NCBI RefSeq assembly: GCF_006539725.1
Contig: NZ_BJNO01000001.1
Span: 372,001-436,000, forward strand
DNA length: 64,000 bases
DNA from: Klebsiella terrigena
GTDB taxonomy: Bacteria; Pseudomonadota; Gammaproteobacteria; Enterobacterales; Enterobacteriaceae
Reading direction: 5' to 3'
A program made the position numbers and the translations under genes. This document shows, one piece after another, positions 44,330 to 55,255 of the stretch (positions are counted from its first letter, which is position 1; each line of letters opens with the position of its first letter). Below the pieces are notes generated by a model, which did no database searches, was not told the origin of the DNA, and worked only from the letters and a program-made list of their open reading frames with translations.

Positions 44330-45781
44330 TCAGCAGAGCGGTGTAACCGCCTCGCGCATGCCTTTAAGCAGGATGGCATCGAGGTCGAGGGTTACCTGCT
44401 CCACCAGACCGGGAATCTGGCTCAAATCCTGCTGCCAGTGCGCCTCGACCGACAGCACCGCTTTCACCAGTTCACTCGTACTCAGCTGCGCGTCACGATG
44501 CGCGGACCACAGCGCCCGGTAGCGCTCTATCCAGTCGGCATCGTCCTGCAGCGGATAGTTTTGCTCATTGCGCTCGCCGCGATAGAACGCCATCAAGGCC
44601 GCCAGCGCGAAGGTCAGCCGGGGGGCTAGTTTACCGTTTTTCGCCTGCCCCGTCAGCAGCTGCGGCAGAATGCGGGTGCGGTATTTCGTCATGCCGTTGA
44701 GCGCAATCGACAGCAGCTGATGCTTAATGTAGGGATTGCGGAAGCGCCCGGTTACCGCGCTGGCGAAAGTCTCCAGCTCTTCGCGGGGTAAGTCCAGCTG
44801 CGGAATAATTTCCTCGTAAATCGCCTTTTCGACGAACGAGCAGATCTGGCTATCGTTCATCGCTTCCCCGACGGTATCCAGCCCTGCCAGGAAGGCAACC
44901 GGCACCAGCGCGGTATGCGCGCCGTTGAGAATCGCCACTTTACGCTCTTTGTAGGGCTTAATATCGTCGACAATCAGGACGTTAAGCGCCAGCTTATCGA
45001 GGCGCAGCTCCGCAGCCAGCGATTTAGGCCCTTGAATAACGAAGAGATAGAAGTGCTCGGCGGTCGCCAGGAAGGCGTCTTTGTAGCCGAGCTGCTGTTC
45101 GATTTGCAGCGCTTCATCGCGCGGATAGCCGGTGACGATGCGGTCCACCAGCGTTGAACAGAAGGTATTCGCCTCATCCAGCCAGGCGCTAAAAGCTTCC
45201 GGCAGCGCCCACTCTTTGGCGTAGCGCAGGACCAGCTCGCGCAGGGCTTCGCCGTTATAGTCGATAAGCTCGCAGGGAATAATGACCCAGCCTTTATCGC
45301 TGGCGCCGGAGAAGCAGCTGTAGCGCTCAAACAGCAGGCGCGTCAGCTTAGCCGGATAGCTTACCGCCGGGGCATCGTCAAAGCGGTCTCCCGCATGGTA
45401 GCTGATACCCGCTTCGGTGGTATTGGAAAACACAAAGCGGATATCCGGGTTGTGCGCCAGGCGCAGGTATTCGGCATAGTCCGCATAGACGCTGATTTCC
45501 CGGGTAATGCTGCGGATCATGCGCGCATCGCTAACCGCCTCGCCCTTCTCGTTCAGCCCGCGAATAATCGTGGTATAGAGGCCGTCCTGTACGCTCAGCG
45601 ACGGCGGGAACTCGCTCTCAATGGGGCGCACGATGACGACGCCGGCGTTCAGGTCGGTATGCTCATTGAGCAGATCGACCTGCCAGTCGATAAAGGCGCG
45701 TAAGAAGTTACCTTCGCCGAACTGGATAACGCGTTCAGGATACTGCGCGCCGGGAAAATCGCGACGATTTAGTGCTTTCAC
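44330..45781 (-). CDS. uxaB: Tagaturonate reductase (altronate oxidoreductase)
   Basis: NADH-dependent reduction of D-tagaturonate to D-altronate in galacturonate breakdown. Mannitol dehydrogenase-like long-chain family. GTG at 45781 is chosen as start because it aligns with the E. coli N-terminus ([20 protein letters not shown]), has AGGGA upstream and gives 483 residues, the E. coli length; upstream in-frame ATG and TTG are less likely. The nucleotide-binding [12 protein letters not shown] and catalytic-region [14 protein letters not shown] are intact. An ExuR-like operator half is upstream. Confidence 0.95.
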   Translation of the reverse strand: MKALNRRDFPGAQYPERVIQFGEGNFLRAFIDWQVDLLNEHTDLNAGVVIVRPIESEFPPSLSVQDGLYTTIIRGLNEKGEAVSDARMIRSITREISVYADYAEYLRLAHNPDIRFVFSNTTEAGISYHAGDRFDDAPAVSYPAKLTRLLFERYSCFSGASDKGWVIIPCELIDYNGEALRELVLRYAKEWALPEAFSAWLDEANTFCSTLVDRIVTGYPRDEALQIEQQLGYKDAFLATAEHFYLFVIQGPKSLAAELRLDKLALNVLIVDDIKPYKERKVAILNGAHTALVPVAFLAGLDTVGEAMNDSQICSFVEKAIYEEIIPQLDLPREELETFASAVTGRFRNPYIKHQLLSIALNGMTKYRTRILPQLLTGQAKNGKLAPRLTFALAALMAFYRGERNEQNYPLQDDADWIERYRALWSAHRDAQLSTSELVKAVLSVEAHWQQDLSQIPGLVEQVTLDLDAILLKGMREAVTPLC

Positions 45782-45817
45782 AATGGGTTCCCTCATAGAG
45801 TAGTCATACAACCTGGG

Positions 45818-45835
45818 TAATTGGTGTAATAACTT
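45818..45835. promoter_or_regulatory. ExuR-like operator upstream of uxaB
   Basis: TAATTGGTGTAATAACTT matches the enterobacterial ExuR palindrome AAATTGGTATACCAATTT at 13 of 18 positions, with one half nearly perfect. Its place 37 bases before the start codon fits hexuronate-responsive repression. Confidence 0.45.
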
Positions 45836-45884
45836 ATCAGCTTTCTCTACGACTAAAACCCCGTTTTGATCAAACCATCGGCGG

Positions 45885-46415
45885 TTATTGCAGGAACTTA
45901 TAGAACAACGAGGTGGCGGTCATCTTTCCGTCCGGCATCAGCGCATAGCGCGGAATTTCCCCGGCTTTTTCCCAGCCGCACTGAACGTAGAAGCGCTCGG
46001 CGCCGCTGCCTGTTGCGGTATCCAGCACCAGCACGGATTTACCCTGGTCGCGGGCAACCTCCTCCAGATAGTTCATCAGCGCGTTGGCCAGCCCCTGCCG
46101 CCTGGCATTTTGGTGAACCAAAAGTTTAGCCACGTCCGCGCGGTGTGGCTGGTTTTCCGGCTGGCTGACAATAAGCTGGACGGTACCGACAATCTGATGG
46201 TGTTCATTTTCCGCCACCATCACAATACGCTCTCCGGCGGCAACGCTTTGCGCCGTCCGCTGCCAGAAGTCGCTGGCCGTTTGCGCGGAGAAGGGCAGCA
46301 TAAAGCTGACCGACGCTCCGCCGTTCACGCAGCTGGTCAAAATGTCGGTTAACGGTTGAATCTGGTCGAGGATTTCTTCACGCGAGAGCGTGCGCAGGGA
46401 AAAGGATGTGGTCAT
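45885..46415 (-). CDS. GNAT-family N-acetyltransferase
   Basis: 176 residues from ATG 46415 behind AAGGAACC; the in-frame codon at 46439 is not supported. Acetyl-CoA loop in [20 protein letters not shown], and motif B in [20 protein letters not shown]. Substrate unknown. It sits between uxaB and dgcF, a place without a counterpart in E. coli, so it is an insertion into an otherwise conserved block. Confidence 0.87.
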   Translation of the reverse strand: MTTSFSLRTLSREEILDQIQPLTDILTSCVNGGASVSFMLPFSAQTASDFWQRTAQSVAAGERIVMVAENEHHQIVGTVQLIVSQPENQPHRADVAKLLVHQNARRQGLANALMNYLEEVARDQGKSVLVLDTATGSGAERFYVQCGWEKAGEIPRYALMPDGKMTATSLFYKFLQ

Positions 46416-46505
46416 GATAGGTTCCTTAAAATTGACCACATCACTATGTTTTTAACTTAAATTTAACACAAGCAAAATCACTATCGTTTTTTCTTATTAC
46501 CGCCT

Positions 46506-47918
46506 TCAGGCCAGTCCGGGGGTACAAACGCGATTGCGCCCCGCTTTCTTGGCGCTCACCAGATAGTCGTCGGCGGCCATCAGCAGCTGATTAAAGAGCT
46601 CGGTTATTCGCTCGTTTCCTACCGGACGAGACTCCAGCCCCATGCTCACGGTCAGGCGGATCTGATTCTGTCCCCAGACAAAGGTCTGCGCCTCAACGCC
46701 CTGGCGGATTTTCTCCGCCAGCGCCTGGCTCTCCTGCATCGATGAGGTCAGGGTCGCCACGGCGAACTCCTCCCCGCCGATGCGCGCCACCATTCCCTGT
46801 TCGCCCGCCAGCTGGCGCACCTGCTGGGCAAACTGCGCGAGAACGCAATCGCCGCACTCGTGCCCCCAGCTGTCGTTGACCCGCTTAAAGCCGTCGATAT
46901 CCAGCACCATTACGGTCAATAGCTGCCCTTCCGCCAGCGGCTGCCGCTTCAGCGCCTCGCCGAGTCCGGAGCGCGAGTAAACGCGCGTCTGGAAATCAAA
47001 ATCGGCGCGCAGCGCCAGCTGTTTCACCAGATTATTTATCGCCTCGACGCTCGAGGCGACGATCACCGGGCTAATCAGCATCGCGGCGATGCCAAGACGG
47101 GTGGAGAAGAGCTGCCACGGCTGCATCCGCGCGTCGGGAGAGAGATGAATCAGCGAGTTTGCCACAAGCAGAATTTCGCTGATGCCGGTTATAAACGTCA
47201 GCAGGCAGGTCAGCGGCAGCGGATAGCGAATGGCGCACCAGATCAGCGCCGGCAGCGGGAAGGTAATGCTCCCTGCTCCGCCCACGCTAACCCCGAGAAT
47301 AATCGACAGTACCAGCGCGATAACCGGCAGAAGCTGGCGGAAACGGAAGGCGCCGAGCGCGGAAGGCAGCGTCAGCGTCAGAATAAACGGCAGGATCAGC
47401 ACCGCGGTCGAGAACTGCTCGCTAAACCAGTCCGCCAGCTGAGGAATAAAGGTGGCGCGCTCGACGTCCACCGAACCCAGCGCGCCGACGGCCGCGCACA
47501 GCAGCGCCGCCAGCAGGCAATAGCAAAACAGGCTCAGCGCATTAATTGGCCCGGGCATAGAATCAGCGCGGCGTTTATCCCACAGCACCAGCTGTGCCAG
47601 GGTCACAATAAAGACAATATTGGAGAAATTAATCAGCAGCGAAGCAAAGCCCATTCCCCAGCGCGAGGTTAAGCCGTCATAAACCAGCATCGCGGCAAAG
47701 CAAACCGCGTAAAAATAGCTGCGGTTTAGCCAGACGTAACGCGCGAAGATCCCTGCCATCACGGCATTCAGCGGCCAGAAAAACGAAAGTTCCTGCACCA
47801 GGCGCAGCATGGCGCCAAAGAAATGAAGCAGCAGCGTTAACGTGAATAACACCAGCGCATCACGCACGGGCTGCTCCTCACGAAACAGCGTGAATGACCG
47901 AATCGACAGTGAAGACAT
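46506..47918 (-). CDS. dgcF: Diguanylate cyclase with MASE1 sensor domain
   Basis: 470 residues. The N-terminal half (about 20-300) is a multi-span MASE1-type membrane sensor (SFFWPLNAVMAGIFARYVWL; FSNIVFIVTLAQLVLW). The C-terminal GGDEF domain (about 310-465) has VLDIDGFKRVNDSWGHECGD and an intact active site GGEEF near residue 380, so it should make cyclic di-GMP. Position between uxaB and yneG is that of E. coli yneF, now dgcF; the symbol rests on that synteny. Confidence 0.85.
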   Translation of the reverse strand: MSSLSIRSFTLFREEQPVRDALVLFTLTLLLHFFGAMLRLVQELSFFWPLNAVMAGIFARYVWLNRSYFYAVCFAAMLVYDGLTSRWGMGFASLLINFSNIVFIVTLAQLVLWDKRRADSMPGPINALSLFCYCLLAALLCAAVGALGSVDVERATFIPQLADWFSEQFSTAVLILPFILTLTLPSALGAFRFRQLLPVIALVLSIILGVSVGGAGSITFPLPALIWCAIRYPLPLTCLLTFITGISEILLVANSLIHLSPDARMQPWQLFSTRLGIAAMLISPVIVASSVEAINNLVKQLALRADFDFQTRVYSRSGLGEALKRQPLAEGQLLTVMVLDIDGFKRVNDSWGHECGDCVLAQFAQQVRQLAGEQGMVARIGGEEFAVATLTSSMQESQALAEKIRQGVEAQTFVWGQNQIRLTVSMGLESRPVGNERITELFNQLLMAADDYLVSAKKAGRNRVCTPGLA

Positions 47919-48000
47919 TCAGTAATTATCCGTCTAATTGTTTCAGGCAATTATTATGTTAATAATTAGTTAGCGGATTATCATAGCATGAGAATATTTA

Positions 48001-48020
48001 TCAGGCATACATATGCCTGA
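48001..48020 (-). terminator. Palindromic hairpin after yneG
   Basis: TCAGGCATA-CA-TATGCCTGA is a perfect 9-bp stem 13 bases after the yneG stop, followed on the reverse strand by an AT-rich run (TAAATATT). Likely terminator of sad/glsB/yneG transcription; its left side borders the dgcF promoter region. Confidence 0.55.
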
Positions 48021-48033
48021 TTGTTGCTCACTA

Positions 48034-48399
48034 TCAATGGCCGGGAGAATTCATCTGCAGCACCAGCCAATGGTGAATAACCTGCACAACGTAGCGCTGC
48101 TCGTCGGCGCTCAGCGCCCGGCCTGGCGGGATCGCGTGCCACTTTTCGAGGCAGCCGCGACAGCAGGTGGCGGTGGCGTGCTGGGCGATAAATACCGGAT
48201 GACCGCGCATCGGCGTTTGCTTGCCGTCATTCGGGATATTCGCCGGCGCCAGTCGGCGGGCAATAAAATCCGCCGCGTGCTGGTCAATCGTCTCCGCGCC
48301 TTTATCGAAACAGTATTGCCGCTCTTTTATTCCCAGCTTAAAGCGGGAGCGAAAGGCCGACCGCTGCAGCCGGCTAAATAAACCGTTGAACGTATCCAT
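48034..48399 (-). CDS. yneG: YneG/DUF4186 family protein
   Basis: 121 residues from ATG 48399, which overlaps the glsB stop by one base. It matches E. coli YneG in QHAADFIARRLAPANIPNDG and the C-terminal KQTPMRGHPVFIAQHATATC, where CCRGC and nearby histidines look like a metal site. Function unknown. Conserved neighbour of glutaminase in enterobacteria. Confidence 0.88.
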   Translation of the reverse strand: MDTFNGLFSRLQRSAFRSRFKLGIKERQYCFDKGAETIDQHAADFIARRLAPANIPNDGKQTPMRGHPVFIAQHATATCCRGCLEKWHAIPPGRALSADEQRYVVQVIHHWLVLQMNSPGH

Positions 48400-49325
48400 C
48401 AGAATACCGACCTTCCCACCTTCTGCGTGAGTTTCTCCAGCACCGCGATCCCGGCCAGCGAATTCCCGGCCTGGTCCAGCTCCGGGCTCCATACCGCAAT
48501 AGCCATCTCCTGGGGAACGATCGCCACAATCCCGCCGCCTACGCCCGATTTTGCCGGCAGCCCGACGCGCCAGGCAAACTCCCCGGCGTTTTGATACATC
48601 CCGCTGGTCATCATCAGGGCATTGACCTGGCGTGACTGAATCGGTGCGATCACCGGCGTATCGAGATGCGGCGCCATGCCGCGATCGGCGAGGAACAGAA
48701 AGGTCCGCGCCAGCTCAACGCAGCTCATCTCCAGCGAACAGTAGTGGAAATAGTTTTGCAGCACCGTCGCGACGTCGTTATGAAAATTGCCGAAGGACTT
48801 CATGAGCCAGGCAATCGCCGCATTGCGCGCCGAATGCTCAAACTCAGAGCGCGCCACCAGCGGGTCGTAGGCGATATCCGCCACGCCGCTCAGGCGTCGG
48901 ACAATTTCCAGCATCCGCTGGCGCGGCGCGCTGAGGCGGCTTTGCAGCATATCGCACACCACCAGCGCCCCGGCGTTAATAAAGGGGTTGCGCGGTTTTC
49001 CCTGTTCGATTTCCAGCTGCAGGAGCGAGTTAAACGGCTGGCCGGAGGGATCTTTCCCCACCCGCTGCCAGATCTCCTCCTCCTGATAGTGGTTCATCGC
49101 CACCACCAGACTGAGCACTTTAGAGATGGATTGAATGGAAAAACGCTCATGGGCGTCACCGGCAAAATAGTGCTGCCCGTCAACCGTGCAGATCGCGATG
49201 CCAAGCTTATTGCCGCTCACGCTGGCCAGCGCCGGAATGTAGTCCGCCACCTTGCCGCGCCCAATCAGCGGCCTGATTTCCGCCAGAATTGCATCCAGCA
49301 TTGCATTATTGATGACCGTCGCCAC
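48399..49325 (-). CDS. glsB: Glutaminase
   Basis: Serine-dependent beta-lactamase-fold glutaminase converting glutamine to glutamate and ammonia. GTG at 49325 behind AAGGAG gives 308 residues, the same as E. coli GlsB; a longer frame from TTG lacks a ribosome site. The catalytic SIQSISK motif (Ser-x-x-Lys) is in [27 protein letters not shown] and [20 protein letters not shown] are conserved. Cotranscribed with yneG through a TGATG overlap. Confidence 0.95.
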   Translation of the reverse strand: MATVINNAMLDAILAEIRPLIGRGKVADYIPALASVSGNKLGIAICTVDGQHYFAGDAHERFSIQSISKVLSLVVAMNHYQEEEIWQRVGKDPSGQPFNSLLQLEIEQGKPRNPFINAGALVVCDMLQSRLSAPRQRMLEIVRRLSGVADIAYDPLVARSEFEHSARNAAIAWLMKSFGNFHNDVATVLQNYFHYCSLEMSCVELARTFLFLADRGMAPHLDTPVIAPIQSRQVNALMMTSGMYQNAGEFAWRVGLPAKSGVGGGIVAIVPQEMAIAVWSPELDQAGNSLAGIAVLEKLTQKVGRSVF

Positions 49326-49404
49326 ACCCGGCTCCTTGCCCACATCCAAATTCGGGCTGCGAGTATAGCAGAGCGCGGCGACGGGCGTCAGGCGCTAACG
49401 TCGA

Positions 49405-50790
49405 TTAGCGGCGGTCTTTCCATACGGTCTGCACGTTACAGAACTCATGCAGCCCAAAGTGCGAGAGCTCACGACCGAAGCCGCTTTTCTTCACGCCGCC
49501 AAAGGCCACCCGCGCGTCGCTGGCGCTGTAGCCATTGATAAAGACCCCGCCGCACTCCAGCTGGCGGGAGAAGCGGTCGGCCTCTTCGACGCTGGCGGTA
49601 AAGACGGTGGCCGACAGGCCAAATTCGCTGTCGTTAGCCAGTTCGAGAGCGTGCGCGGCGTCGCGAGCCACGGTGATGGTGGCAACCGGGCCAAATAGCT
49701 CCTGGCGGAAACCGGTCATTTCCGCGGTCACGTTACCCAGCACCGTCGGCGCATAGTAGTTACCGGCACCGGCAAGCTTTTCGCCGCCGAGCAGCAGGGT
49801 CGCCCCTTCCGCCAGCGTCGCCGTCACCTGCTGATGGAGCTCGTCGCGCAGGTCGAAACGCGCCATCGGCCCAAGATAGTTGGCCTCATCGCGCGGATCG
49901 CCCATTTTCAACGCTGCAACGCCGGCAACGAATTTTTTGCTGAACGCATCGGCAATCCCGGCCTCGACGATAAAGCGCTTCGCCGCCGCACACACCTGCC
50001 CGGTGTTCTGGTAGCGTCCGATGACCGCCGCCTTCACCGCTTCGTCGAGGCTGGCGTCGTTGAGCACGATAAACGGATCAGACCCTCCCAGCTCGAGGAC
50101 GCACTTCTTCAGCGCGGCACCGGCCTGGGCGCCGATCGCCTTCCCGGCGCGCACGCTGCCGGTTACCGTCACCGCGGCAATACGCGGATCGTTAATGGTC
50201 TGCGATACGCCGTCATTGGTGGCGTTAACCCAGCCAAATACGCCGGCCGGCAGCCCGGCCTCAGCGAAGATATCGCCGATCAGCGCCGCGCTGCCCATGA
50301 CGTTCGGCGCGTGCTTGAGCAGATAGCTGTTGCCCGCCAGCAGGATCGGTACCGCGCCGCGCAGGACCTGCCACAGGGGAAAGTTCCACGGCATAATCGC
50401 CAGAATGGCGCCCAGCGGGCGGTATTCGATAACCGCCTTATTCTCTTCGACCTGGGTGGCTTCGGTTGCCAGCATTGCCGGACCGTGTTCAGCGTACCAG
50501 TCGCAGAGATTGGCCGATTTAGTCACTTCGCCGCGGGCCTGGGCAATCGGCTTGCCCATCTCCAGGCTTATCATCTGCGCCATCTCTTCCGCCCGGCTGC
50601 GCAGGACGCTGCCGACCTGACGCAGCGCATCGGCGCGCTGGGCTACGCTGGCGGCGCGCCACTGACGATAGCCCTGCCCCGCAAGACCAATCGCCGCATC
50701 GACCTCTTGCTCAGTAGCCCAGGGCAGAGACGACACAATTTCACCGGTGGTCGGGTTCACGGAAACCGCATGAGTTGCAGATAAATTCAT
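49405..50790 (-). CDS. sad: NAD(P)-dependent succinate semialdehyde dehydrogenase
   Basis: 461-residue aldehyde dehydrogenase, the YneI/Sad enzyme that oxidises succinate semialdehyde to succinate at the end of putrescine and GABA breakdown. ATG 50790 gives MNLSATHAVSVNPTTGEIVS. Active-site residues are in VLELGGSDPFIV (glutamate) and NTGQVCAAAKRF (cysteine), and PWNFPLWQVLRGA holds the conserved asparagine. Divergent from its LysR regulator. Confidence 0.94.
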   Translation of the reverse strand: MNLSATHAVSVNPTTGEIVSSLPWATEQEVDAAIGLAGQGYRQWRAASVAQRADALRQVGSVLRSRAEEMAQMISLEMGKPIAQARGEVTKSANLCDWYAEHGPAMLATEATQVEENKAVIEYRPLGAILAIMPWNFPLWQVLRGAVPILLAGNSYLLKHAPNVMGSAALIGDIFAEAGLPAGVFGWVNATNDGVSQTINDPRIAAVTVTGSVRAGKAIGAQAGAALKKCVLELGGSDPFIVLNDASLDEAVKAAVIGRYQNTGQVCAAAKRFIVEAGIADAFSKKFVAGVAALKMGDPRDEANYLGPMARFDLRDELHQQVTATLAEGATLLLGGEKLAGAGNYYAPTVLGNVTAEMTGFRQELFGPVATITVARDAAHALELANDSEFGLSATVFTASVEEADRFSRQLECGGVFINGYSASDARVAFGGVKKSGFGRELSHFGLHEFCNVQTVWKDRR

Positions 50791-50908
50791 CGTTATTCTC
50801 TCTGTATTGATGGCGAATGTTGATTGCGAACTGACCTCATTCTGGCTTACGCTTCCATTCATTGAAAATGAATAATATTAAGCAACCCGTTCACAAAAGA
50901 AGAATACT

Positions 50909-51787
50909 ATGGACCTGACCCAGCTTGAGATGTTCAACGCCGTCGCCGCCACCGGCAGCATTACCCAGGCCGCGCAGAAGGTGCATCGCGTCCCTTCGAA
51001 CCTCACCACCCGCATTCGCCAGCTGGAGGCCGACCTTGGCGTAGAGCTGTTTATCCGCGAGAACCAGCGCCTGCGCCTTTCTCCCGCCGGCCATAGCTTT
51101 CTGCGCTATAGCCAGCAGATCCTGGCGCTGGTCGATGAGGCGAGAATGGTGGTGACCGGCGATGAGCCGCAGGGGCTGTTTTCGCTCGGGTCGCTGGAGA
51201 GTACCGCCGCGGTCAGGATCCCTTCAGCGCTGGCGCTCTATAACCAGCGCTACCCGAAAATCCACCTGGCGCTCTCAACCGGCCCTTCCGGCAATATGAT
51301 CGACGGCGTGCTGGAGGGCACCCTGAGCGCGGCATTTATCGACGGACCGCTGGTGCACCCTGGCCTCGAAGGCCTGCCGGTGTTCCCGGAAGAGATGATG
51401 ATCGTCGCCCCCGTGGGCCATGCGCCGATTACGCGCGCCAGCGAGGTGAACGGCGTCAACGTTTACGCGTTTCGCGCCAACTGCTCCTACCGGCGCCATT
51501 TTGAAAGCTGGTTTCACGCCGATCGCGCCACCCCCGGGCGGATCCATGAGATGGAGTCCTATCACGGCATGCTGGCGTGCGTGATTGCCGGCGCCGGGCT
51601 GGCGCTGATCCCGCGCAGCATGCTGGAGAGCATGCCCGGCCATCAGCAGGTTTCCGCGTGGCCGCTGGCCGAAGAGTGGCGCTGGCTAACGACCTGGCTG
51701 GTGTGGCGGCGCGGGGCGAAAACCCGCCAGCTGGAGGCGTTTATAGCGCTGCTGAACGAAGATCGGCAACGAGCAGTTTCTCCATAA
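50909..51787 (+). CDS. ptrR: LysR-family regulator PtrR (YneJ)
   Basis: 292-residue LysR protein, equal in place and length to E. coli YneJ, known as PtrR, which acts on sad and putrescine-related genes. [42 protein letters not shown]. The effector domain ends in [17 protein letters not shown]. It diverges from sad by 118 bases. Its 3' end overlaps the convergent GNAT gene by 47 bases. Confidence 0.9.
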   Translation: MDLTQLEMFNAVAATGSITQAAQKVHRVPSNLTTRIRQLEADLGVELFIRENQRLRLSPAGHSFLRYSQQILALVDEARMVVTGDEPQGLFSLGSLESTAAVRIPSALALYNQRYPKIHLALSTGPSGNMIDGVLEGTLSAAFIDGPLVHPGLEGLPVFPEEMMIVAPVGHAPITRASEVNGVNVYAFRANCSYRRHFESWFHADRATPGRIHEMESYHGMLACVIAGAGLALIPRSMLESMPGHQQVSAWPLAEEWRWLTTWLVWRRGAKTRQLEAFIALLNEDRQRAVSP

Positions 51788-52223
51788 ACAGGCTCAGCGG
51801 ATCTTCCTGATAGGGGGCAAAGGGGCTGCGCGTTTGATAGCCGCTGCGGGTATAGAGCCTGACGGCGGCCTGCTGGTAAATGCCGGTTTCGAGGCGCACG
51901 GTGTGGCAGTCGCGGCGGCGAGCCTCGCTTTCCAGCGCCTCCAGCAGCCGTTCGCCCAGCATCTGCCCGCGATGGTTAGGATCGATAAACACCCGCTTCA
52001 TTTCGCCAAAGCCATCGTCGTCAAGGACGATAGCTCCGCAGCCCACCGCCTGCTGGCTGTCATCCCTGATCAGCAGCACGATAACCGACTCCGCCTTTAG
52101 CTGGCTCAGGTCGACAAGGTGGTTGCTCTCTGCGGGATAGAGTGATTCCTGAAAAGCATCCAGTTGGGCAATCAGGGCGGTCAGGTCGGGATGGGACAAC
52201 GAGGTTGGGGCGATGGTGTACAT
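51741..52223 (-). CDS. GNAT-family N-acetyltransferase
   Basis: 160 residues from ATG 52223 (site AAGGAGCCAGCA). Acetyl-CoA loop: [20 protein letters not shown]; motif [34 protein letters not shown]. The arrangement resembles the YpeA/PanD-like acetyltransferases of small metabolites, but no substrate can be assigned. Not present between yneJ and sotB in E. coli K-12. Confidence 0.86.
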   Translation of the reverse strand: MYTIAPTSLSHPDLTALIAQLDAFQESLYPAESNHLVDLSQLKAESVIVLLIRDDSQQAVGCGAIVLDDDGFGEMKRVFIDPNHRGQMLGERLLEALESEARRRDCHTVRLETGIYQQAAVRLYTRSGYQTRSPFAPYQEDPLSLFMEKLLVADLRSAAL

Positions 52224-52321
52224 TGCTGGCTCCTTTTTTTTGAGCCACTGTAGCGCACGCGTAGGCCGGTCGTTCATAGCATTAACTTATCGCGCCGCTC
52301 CTCCCTGAGCGGCGCGCTCTT

Positions 52322-53125
52322 TTACGCGTTGACCTGGCGCAGAGCAACTTTGCCAATCAGGTAGGTTACCGCCTGGCCGCCAATCAGCACCCGCTCGCCC
52401 TGCCACTGACAGCGCAGGTCGCCGCCGCGGGCCGATACCTGACGCGCCTGCATCTGCGTTTTGCCAAGCCTCTCGCCCCAGTAAGGGATCAGCATGCTGT
52501 GGGCCGAGCCGGTGACCGGATCTTCGGCTACACCCTCGCCGGGACAGAAGAAACGGCTAACGAAGTCGTACTCCTCGTCCGCCGCGCTGATACAGACCAT
52601 CTTGCCGAGCCGCTGGAGCTGGTGCATGTCCGGACGGACGGCCTCAACCTGCTGACGATCCGCCAGCACCACCAGATAGTCACGCCCGACCCGCACCTCC
52701 AGCGCGTGGCTAATTCCCAGCCCGGCCAACAGCTCGGCGGGCGGGTTGGCAACTTCAGTCGTCGACCACGCCGGGAAGTCGAGGGTCAGCCAGTCACCGT
52801 TGCGCGTCACCTGCAGCTCGCCGACAAAACGGGTGCTGAATACGATCGTGGCGGACGGATGGTCAAGGTATTCAAAAATAACGTGCGAGGCCGCCAGCGT
52901 CGCGTGGCCGCACAGGTCAATCTCATACTGCGTGGTGAACCAGCGCAGCTCATAGCCTTCATCGGTGCGCACGAAGAAGGCGGTCTCCGACTGATTATGC
53001 TGCTGCGCCATTTTCAGCAGCGTCTCGTCAGGCAGCCACTCGGTGAGCGGGCATACCGCCGCGGCATTACCGCCAAAGTTACGATCGCTGAAAGCATCTA
53101 CCAGATAAAAATCAATTTCCTGCAT
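52322..53125 (-). CDS. PhzF-family isomerase/epimerase-like protein
   Basis: 267 residues of the PhzF fold (two diaminopimelate epimerase-like halves): MQEIDFYLVDAFSDRNFGGN, then the family glutamate in QHNQSETAFFV, and CGHATLAASHVIFEYL. The C-terminal half has EDPVTGSAHSMLIPYWGERL. Members catalyse isomerisations or act as unknown house-cleaning enzymes; true phenazine synthesis is not suggested as no phz genes are present. Confidence 0.87.
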   Translation of the reverse strand: MQEIDFYLVDAFSDRNFGGNAAAVCPLTEWLPDETLLKMAQQHNQSETAFFVRTDEGYELRWFTTQYEIDLCGHATLAASHVIFEYLDHPSATIVFSTRFVGELQVTRNGDWLTLDFPAWSTTEVANPPAELLAGLGISHALEVRVGRDYLVVLADRQQVEAVRPDMHQLQRLGKMVCISAADEEYDFVSRFFCPGEGVAEDPVTGSAHSMLIPYWGERLGKTQMQARQVSARGGDLRCQWQGERVLIGGQAVTYLIGKVALRQVNA

Positions 53126-53235
53126 CGCTATAGTCCTTTTTTATTACTTATCCTCAACATGACATAAAAGCGCGATGTGCACACGATCCAGAGAGAAATT
53201 AATCTGTTAGCCCGTTTATCACCGCAACGGGAAAA

Positions 53236-53251
53236 TGAGACGCAGATCACA
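53236..53251. promoter_or_regulatory. Candidate CRP site upstream of sotB
   Basis: TGAGACGCAGATCACA matches the CRP consensus TGTGA-N6-TCACA in nine of ten defined positions. It lies 75 bases before the sotB start codon. Sequence match only. Confidence 0.4.
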
Positions 53252-53325
53252 AAATGATTGTATTTTCAGCAGCAATCGTTTTAAGATCGCCTTCTCTTCT
53301 TCCTCTAAGCACTAGTTCAAAACCT

Positions 53326-54522
53326 ATGATTACAAACACGGTTTCACGCAGGGTCGCGTGGCTTCGGGTAGTCACGCTGGCGATCGCCGCTTTTATCTTT
53401 AATACCACCGAATTCGCGCCGGTCGGCCTGCTGTCCGATATTGCCGGCGGCTTTGGGATGGAAACCGCCCAGGTCGGCATGATGCTGACTATTTACGCAT
53501 GGGTTGTGGCCCTGATGTCGCTGCCGTTTATGCTGCTCACCAGCCAGATGGAGCGCCGCCGCCTGCTAATCGGCCTGTTTATTCTGTTTATTGCCAGCCA
53601 CGTGCTGTCGTTTTTTGCGTGGAGCTTTAACGTGCTGGTGATCAGCCGTATCGGTATCGCCTTTGCCCACGCGGTGTTCTGGTCCATTACCTCGGCGCTG
53701 GCGATCCGCATGGCGCCGCCGGGAAAACGCGCCCAGGCGCTGAGCCTGATCGCCACCGGCACCGCGCTGGCGATGGTCTTTGGTATTCCCATCGGCCGCA
53801 TCGTTGGTCAGTATTTCGGCTGGCGCACCACCTTCCTGGTCATCGGTCTTGGCGCGCTGGTCACGCTGGTGTGTCTCTACAAGCTGCTGCCGAAGCTGCC
53901 AAGCGAGCACTCCGGTTCGCTGAAAAGCCTGCCGCTGCTGTTTCGCCGCCCGGCGCTGCTCAGCATCTATCTGCTGACCGCTATCGTGGTGACGGCGCAC
54001 TACACCGCGTACAGCTACATTGAGCCGTTTGTGCAGACGGTGGCCGGTATGAGCGGTAATTTCGCCACCGTCTTGCTGCTGGTGCTCGGCGGCGCGGGGA
54101 TTATCGGCAGCGTGCTGTTCGGCAAGATGGGCAATAAGCACGCTTCGGGGCTGATTAATATGGCGATTGGCCTGCTGCTGGCCTGTCTGCTGCTGCTGCT
54201 GCCGGCCTCGCAAAACGCCAACCACCTGATGCTGCTGAGCATCTTCTGGGGCGTGGCGATTATGATTATCGGCCTCGGAATGCAGGTTAAGGTACTGGCG
54301 CTGGCCCCGGACGCAACCGACGTTGCGATGTCGCTGTTCTCGGGGATCTTTAATATCGGTATCGGCGCCGGCGCGCTGGTCGGTAGCCAGGTGAGCACCC
54401 ATCTGTCGATGGCCTCTATCGGCTACGTCGGAGCCATTCCGGCGCTGGTAGCGCTGGTCTGGGCGGTGATGATTTTCCGCCGCTGGCCGGTGTCGCTGGA
54501 AGAGCAGCCCCACCACTCCTGA
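53326..54522 (+). CDS. sotB: Sugar efflux MFS transporter SotB
   Basis: 398 residues from ATG 53326, starting [20 protein letters not shown] as in E. coli SotB (YdeA). Twelve membrane segments; [20 protein letters not shown] is the family hallmark. It exports arabinose and IPTG-like sugars in E. coli. The gene lies beside marC as in E. coli. A possible CRP site is upstream and a shared terminator downstream. Confidence 0.94.
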   Translation: MITNTVSRRVAWLRVVTLAIAAFIFNTTEFAPVGLLSDIAGGFGMETAQVGMMLTIYAWVVALMSLPFMLLTSQMERRRLLIGLFILFIASHVLSFFAWSFNVLVISRIGIAFAHAVFWSITSALAIRMAPPGKRAQALSLIATGTALAMVFGIPIGRIVGQYFGWRTTFLVIGLGALVTLVCLYKLLPKLPSEHSGSLKSLPLLFRRPALLSIYLLTAIVVTAHYTAYSYIEPFVQTVAGMSGNFATVLLLVLGGAGIIGSVLFGKMGNKHASGLINMAIGLLLACLLLLLPASQNANHLMLLSIFWGVAIMIIGLGMQVKVLALAPDATDVAMSLFSGIFNIGIGAGALVGSQVSTHLSMASIGYVGAIPALVALVWAVMIFRRWPVSLEEQPHHS

Positions 54523-54532
54523 TAGCGGCAAT

Positions 54533-54569
54533 AAAAAAGCCGGATAGCGCTACGCTGTCCGGCTTTTTT
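54533..54569. terminator. Bidirectional terminator sotB / marC
   Basis: Six A, GCCGGATAGCG, a CTA loop, CGCTGTCCGGC and six T (54533-54569) form a long stem with one G-T pair, serving both convergent genes. The core also resembles REP sequences. Confidence 0.9.
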
Positions 54570-54586
54570 GATCGGCTGTTTACCCG

Positions 54587-55255
54587 TCAGGCATGATAGG
54601 TGGTAATGATTTCCAGCACCCCGTTAATAATAAACTGCACGCCCATGCACACCAGCAGGAAGCCCATCAGGCGGGAGATCGCCTCGATGCCGCCCTTCCC
54701 GACCATACGCATAATCGCCCCGGAGCTGCGCAGACAGCCCCACAGAATGATCCCTACCAGGACGAAGATAATCGGCGGCGCCACCAGCACCACCCAGTTG
54801 GGGAAATCAACGCCGTGTTTCACCGTCGACGCCGAGCTGATGAGCATCGCAATGGTCCCGGGACCTGCCGTACTCGGCATCGCCAGCGGCACGAAGGCGA
54901 TATTGGCGCTCGGCTCATCGACCAGCTCTTCCGATTTCATCTTCGCTTCCATCGAATCATGCGCTTTGTGCTGCGGGAAAAGCATCCGAAAACCGATAAA
55001 GGCGACAATCAGCCCTCCGGCAATACGCAGTCCGGGTATCGAAATGCCAAAGGTGCTCATGACCACCTGACCGGCGTACCACGCGACCATCAGAATAATG
55101 AACACATACACCGAAGCCATCAGCGATTGTCGGTTACGCTCGGCGCTGTTCATGTTGCCCGCTAACCCGAGGAACAAGGCCACGGTAGTGAGCGGGTTTG
55201 CCAGCGGCAATATCACCACTAACCCTAACCCTATCGCTTTAAAGAGTTCGATCAT
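54587..55255 (-). CDS. marC: MarC-family integral membrane protein
   Basis: 222 residues, six membrane segments ([58 protein letters not shown]). Despite the name, MarC does not contribute to antibiotic resistance in E. coli, and its role is unknown. Divergent from marRAB as in all enterobacteria. Confidence 0.93.
   Translation of the reverse strand: MIELFKAIGLGLVVILPLANPLTTVALFLGLAGNMNSAERNRQSLMASVYVFIILMVAWYAGQVVMSTFGISIPGLRIAGGLIVAFIGFRMLFPQHKAHDSMEAKMKSEELVDEPSANIAFVPLAMPSTAGPGTIAMLISSASTVKHGVDFPNWVVLVAPPIIFVLVGIILWGCLRSSGAIMRMVGKGGIEAISRLMGFLLVCMGVQFIINGVLEIITTYHA

Noticed and set aside
52322..53125. Phenazine biosynthesis gene phzF
   Set aside because: The protein is of the PhzF family, but no other phz genes are near and the family is mostly of unknown function in enterobacteria.
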